Assembly (NCBI RefSeq): GCF_016907835.1
Contig: NZ_JAFBCT010000001.1
Location: forward strand, 3,534,001 to 3,598,000
Reading direction: 5' to 3'
Source of the DNA: Agromyces cerinus
Lineage (GTDB): Bacteria > Actinomycetota > Actinomycetes > Actinomycetales > Microbacteriaceae
Length of the DNA: 64,000 nucleotides
Under the pieces are notes generated by a model. That model did not search any database and was not told where the DNA came from. It worked only from the letters and a program-made list of their open reading frames with translations. How positions within the stretch are numbered: position 1 is the stretch's first letter; the number at the start of each line of letters is the position of its first letter. The translations under genes and the position numbers were made by a program. Below are positions 61,518 to 64,000 of this stretch, in pieces.

Positions 61518-62627
61518 GTGACCGTCCACGAGAACGTCCCGGTGTCGGGCCTGCCCTGGGTCGTCGTCACGGGTGACCGCGAGACGGTCTTCCGCGAGCT
61601 CGGCGCGCACTTCGCCGAGCGCATCCGCGACATCCGCTCGCGCGCCGACGCCCAGTGGTCGGCGCTCATGACCCGCGTCGAGCGGGAGGTCGTGGGCGAG
61701 CGCATGCGGCGCATCGAGGCGTCCACGCGCCGGCTCTGCCCGGTGGAGTCGCGTGAGCTCGACCTCCTCGCCGAGGGGGCGGGCGTGCCCGCGTTCGACC
61801 TGTGGGTCTACAACCTCCGCGGCGACCTCGGGCGGGACGGCACCGGATGCAGCGACGTGTCCGTCGCGACATCCGATGCCCTCGTCGTCGGCCACAACGA
61901 GGATGGCGCAGGCGACTCGGCCGATGACGTGTGCCTCGTCACCCTCGTCGTCGAGGGCGACCCGAGCATGACGGTCGTCTGGTACCCGGGCTTCCTGCCC
62001 GCCAACTCCTTCGTGGCAACGGAGGCGGGCACGGTGTGGGGCCTCGACCACCTGCCCGTCGTCGATCCCGATGCGAACGGCGCCGGACGCCACTTCGTCG
62101 CCCGACATGCGCAACGGAGCCGCTCGGGCAGCGAGGCGATCGACCGCGTCCGGTCCGTGCCGTGCGCCGGCGGCTTCTCGTTCAACATCGGCGACCGCGG
62201 GACCGGCCGGGCCGTCATGATCGAGAACGCCGCGGGCGTCGTCGTGACGACGGATGCCTCGGCCGACGCCCCCTGTCTCTGGCACACGAACCACCTGCGG
62301 TTCGTCGGCGAGCCGGGGCCGGGCATGCAGCCGGCGGCGGGAGACGAGTCGCTCGTCGAGAGCCGCACCCGTGGCGAACGCCTGAGCGGGCACCTCGACG
62401 AACGGCGGGCCGGCCGGCAGGGCGCCGTGCTCGACGCGGAGTCGGTGTTCGCGGCGCTCCGGTCCGACGGCGTGCTGAACCGCTCGACCGGCCTCTGGAC
62501 CTTCACGACGACCGTGGCCGATCTCGCGAACGACCGCATCATCGTGCAGGGGCGCGGCGAGCCGACGACCTTGGAGCTCGGTGCCTTCGCGGCCGGACGC
62601 GTGCTCGAGACCGAGGCACGGGCATGA
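61518..62627 (+). CDS. C45-family Ntn hydrolase (penicillin acyltransferase-like)
   Basis: The 369-residue protein begins with a pro-region of about 110 residues and then GRDGTGCSDVSV, where Gly-Cys (Cys111) is the autoproteolytic cleavage and new N-terminal nucleophile in C45 autoproteolytic acyltransferases. It is followed by VVGHNEDGAGD. These enzymes act on amide bonds of acylated small molecules, peptides or beta-lactams. No signal peptide is visible, so it probably handles imported peptides in the cytoplasm. GTG 61518 is 7 bases after the ATPase stop; ATGA couples it to the next gene. Confidence 0.84.
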   Translation: MTVHENVPVSGLPWVVVTGDRETVFRELGAHFAERIRDIRSRADAQWSALMTRVEREVVGERMRRIEASTRRLCPVESRELDLLAEGAGVPAFDLWVYNLRGDLGRDGTGCSDVSVATSDALVVGHNEDGAGDSADDVCLVTLVVEGDPSMTVVWYPGFLPANSFVATEAGTVWGLDHLPVVDPDANGAGRHFVARHAQRSRSGSEAIDRVRSVPCAGGFSFNIGDRGTGRAVMIENAAGVVVTTDASADAPCLWHTNHLRFVGEPGPGMQPAAGDESLVESRTRGERLSGHLDERRAGRQGAVLDAESVFAALRSDGVLNRSTGLWTFTTTVADLANDRIIVQGRGEPTTLELGAFAAGRVLETEARA

Positions 62628-63451
62628 CGCAGAGCGGAACGGGGGAGCGCATGGAGTTCGCGACGGGATCGGGCATCACCTGGTCGGCCAAGGCGGTCGA
62701 CCTCGACTCGGGCCAGGTGCTCTTCGAGCAGGGCGAGCACCTCGCCCTCGACACGGCGAGCATCGGCAAGGTGTTCCTGCTGCACGCGCTGCTCGAACTC
62801 GAGCAGCGCGGCGAGCTGCGACTCGACGAGCCGGTGACCCGCCGCCCGAGCGAGTGGATGGACAACTCGGGGCTCTGGTACCTGTTGCAGGCCGACACGC
62901 TCAGCATCTACGACCTCTGCGCGCTCATCGGCGCGGTGAGCGACAACGCGGCCACGAACACGATGTGCCGCCGGGTCGGCCTCGACGCGGTGCACGCGTC
63001 GACCGCGGCCCTCGGCTACACCGACTCCTCGCTCGACGACATCGTGCGCTGGCCGATCCCGACGGGCTTTCCTCCGAACCTCTCGACGGGCAGCGCCCGG
63101 GAGCTCACCGACTTCGTCGCTCGGGTCGCGAAGAACGAGGTGCTGACCGAGGCCGGGTGCGACACCCTGCGCCGATGGCTCGGCGCGGGCATGGACTGCT
63201 CGATGGTGGCGTCTGCGTGGGGCCTCGACCCGCTCGCGCACTACTTCTACGACCGGGACATCTGGATGTGGAACAAGACCGGCACGACGAGCCGCGTGCG
63301 CGGCGACGTCGGCGTGGCGATGTCGCCGAAGCGTCGAGTGGCGTACTCGGTGCTCGCGAACTGGGAGCGGGGCTCCGATCATCGCGACGAGGCGCTCGCG
63401 ACGATGCGCGAGGCCGGCGACGTCATCCGCGACCATCTCCTGCACGGCTGA
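62624..63451 (+). CDS. Serine hydrolase of beta-lactamase class A fold
   Basis: The 275-residue protein has the three penicillin-interacting motifs: SIGK (Ser46-Lys49), SDN (106-108) and KTG (218-220). No signal peptide is seen, unlike secreted beta-lactamases, so it more likely acts on cytoplasmic imported peptides as a D-peptidase or amidase. The ATG at 62624 overlaps the C45 hydrolase stop. Confidence 0.84.
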   Translation: MTQSGTGERMEFATGSGITWSAKAVDLDSGQVLFEQGEHLALDTASIGKVFLLHALLELEQRGELRLDEPVTRRPSEWMDNSGLWYLLQADTLSIYDLCALIGAVSDNAATNTMCRRVGLDAVHASTAALGYTDSSLDDIVRWPIPTGFPPNLSTGSARELTDFVARVAKNEVLTEAGCDTLRRWLGAGMDCSMVASAWGLDPLAHYFYDRDIWMWNKTGTTSRVRGDVGVAMSPKRRVAYSVLANWERGSDHRDEALATMREAGDVIRDHLLHG

Positions 63452-63464
63452 GACGGGGAATCTC

Positions 63465-64000
63465 ATGGCACGGCACGTGCAGTTCAGCGCGGTGCGCGGG
63501 GCGACCGGGTTCTCCCGGGGAACCCACGCGGGCACCGTCGTCGACGACGCGGAACGCCTGAGGCCGACGCGTGCTGATGAAGCCGACTCGTCGGTGTCGG
63601 TGTCGGTGTCGACGTCGCCGAGCCGGTGGAGCTCCGATGCCGTCGAGGTGCCGTTCCCGTCGACCGAGGCGATCCTGTCGTGGCACGCGATCACCCCGCC
63701 GGGCACGTGGATCGAACTCGAGCTCAGCGCCCGGAACGCCGGAGGGTGGACCGACTGGTTCGTGCTCGCGCGGTGGACGGAGCGCGACGATGCAGCGCGG
63801 GGCATCCGGCGCACGACGGTGTCCGGGCAGCGAGGCGCCGATGCATCCGTGCACGCCGACACCTTCGTCGCCGCCGAGGGCCGGGCGTTCACGGCGTACC
63901 GGCTTCGCGTGACCTTCGCCCGCGGTGACGACGTCGAAGCCGATGCCTCGCTCGTGATGGTGGGGGCGATGGTCTCGGCGATCGACGACTCGACGCCCGA
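63465..64000 (+). CDS. Possible C39-type peptidase or related hydrolase, N-terminal part (cut by window end)
   Basis: From ATG 63465 the frame stays open to the window end (178 residues). It begins MARHVQFSAVRGATGFSRGTHAG. A serine/valine run encoded by gtgtcg repeats lies near 63591-63614. The visible part then has beta-rich motifs (ILSWHAITPPGTWIELELSARNAGGWTDWFVLARWTE, FTAYRLRVTFARG) resembling the N-terminal domain of actinobacterial secreted C39-like peptidases. The catalytic part is beyond the window and no signal peptide is present. Clustered with the peptide importer and two hydrolases, it likely shares their operon. Confidence 0.6.
   Translation, partial: MARHVQFSAVRGATGFSRGTHAGTVVDDAERLRPTRADEADSSVSVSVSTSPSRWSSDAVEVPFPSTEAILSWHAITPPGTWIELELSARNAGGWTDWFVLARWTERDDAARGIRRTTVSGQRGADASVHADTFVAAEGRAFTAYRLRVTFARGDDVEADASLVMVGAMVSAIDDSTP

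Overview
The window is very GC-rich, densely coded chromosomal DNA. It carries actinobacterial markers: dnaJ followed by hspR, clpS followed by DUF2017, a deazaflavin-type (DUF385) oxidoreductase, a GAP/Sap-family protein, GTG starts and many ATGA/GTGA gene overlaps. The style, including frequent 'ggcatccg/cggatgcc' words, suits a Microbacteriaceae member (Agromyces-like). That assignment is an inference. I saw no rRNA, tRNA, CRISPR array, insertion sequence, prophage or integrase.

Layout. 1-2165: the end of a dnaJ-hspR heat-shock operon, a membrane protein and a secreted lysozyme-like protein. 2277-8014: a P-type cation ATPase, then a tightly overlapped chain (RsmC/RlmG-like methyltransferase, DUF817, ClpS, DUF2017). 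8135-10506: a membrane protein and an epoxide hydrolase. 10634-17891: an envelope/ion cluster (SHOCT protein, MscS channel, CLC protein, SulP permease, GAP protein, AI-2E-type permease, DUF6325, second SHOCT protein). 17959-21005: a type III polyketide synthase, methyltransferase and flavin monooxygenase operon. 21139-25765: a DUF385 oxidoreductase, then a PucR regulator divergent from a zinc alcohol dehydrogenase and an APC permease. 25910-35142: small regulator/target modules (a frameshifted gene, NmrA with WYL regulator, LLM oxidoreductase, hydrolase, MarR with cupin, YceI, TetR with an ABC-2 exporter). 35307-37475: an N-domain-less ClpB behind a near-perfect HspR operator (HAIR). 37530-44567: two MFS pumps, a carboxylesterase, a second zinc alcohol dehydrogenase, a heme-degrading-domain protein and a MarR regulator. 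44656-48354: a very large secreted discoidin-domain protein lying between two nearly identical 58-nt hairpin repeats. 48613-55477: nitroreductase, TetR with APC permease, threonine aldolase, NatAB-like ABC exporter, Lrp/AsnC regulator. 55853-64000: a dipeptide ABC importer with an unusual membrane-anchored binding protein and a fused double ATPase, coupled to a C45-type Ntn hydrolase, a beta-lactamase-fold hydrolase and a protein cut by the window edge.

Connections. HspR at the left edge probably represses its own dnaJ operon and also the distant clpB. Several regulators face their targets across palindromes that look like their operators: TetR/ABC, TetR/APC, MarR/cupin, MarR/MFS and WYL/NmrA. 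The right-hand peptide-uptake plus hydrolase cluster is the most system-like and least explained unit.
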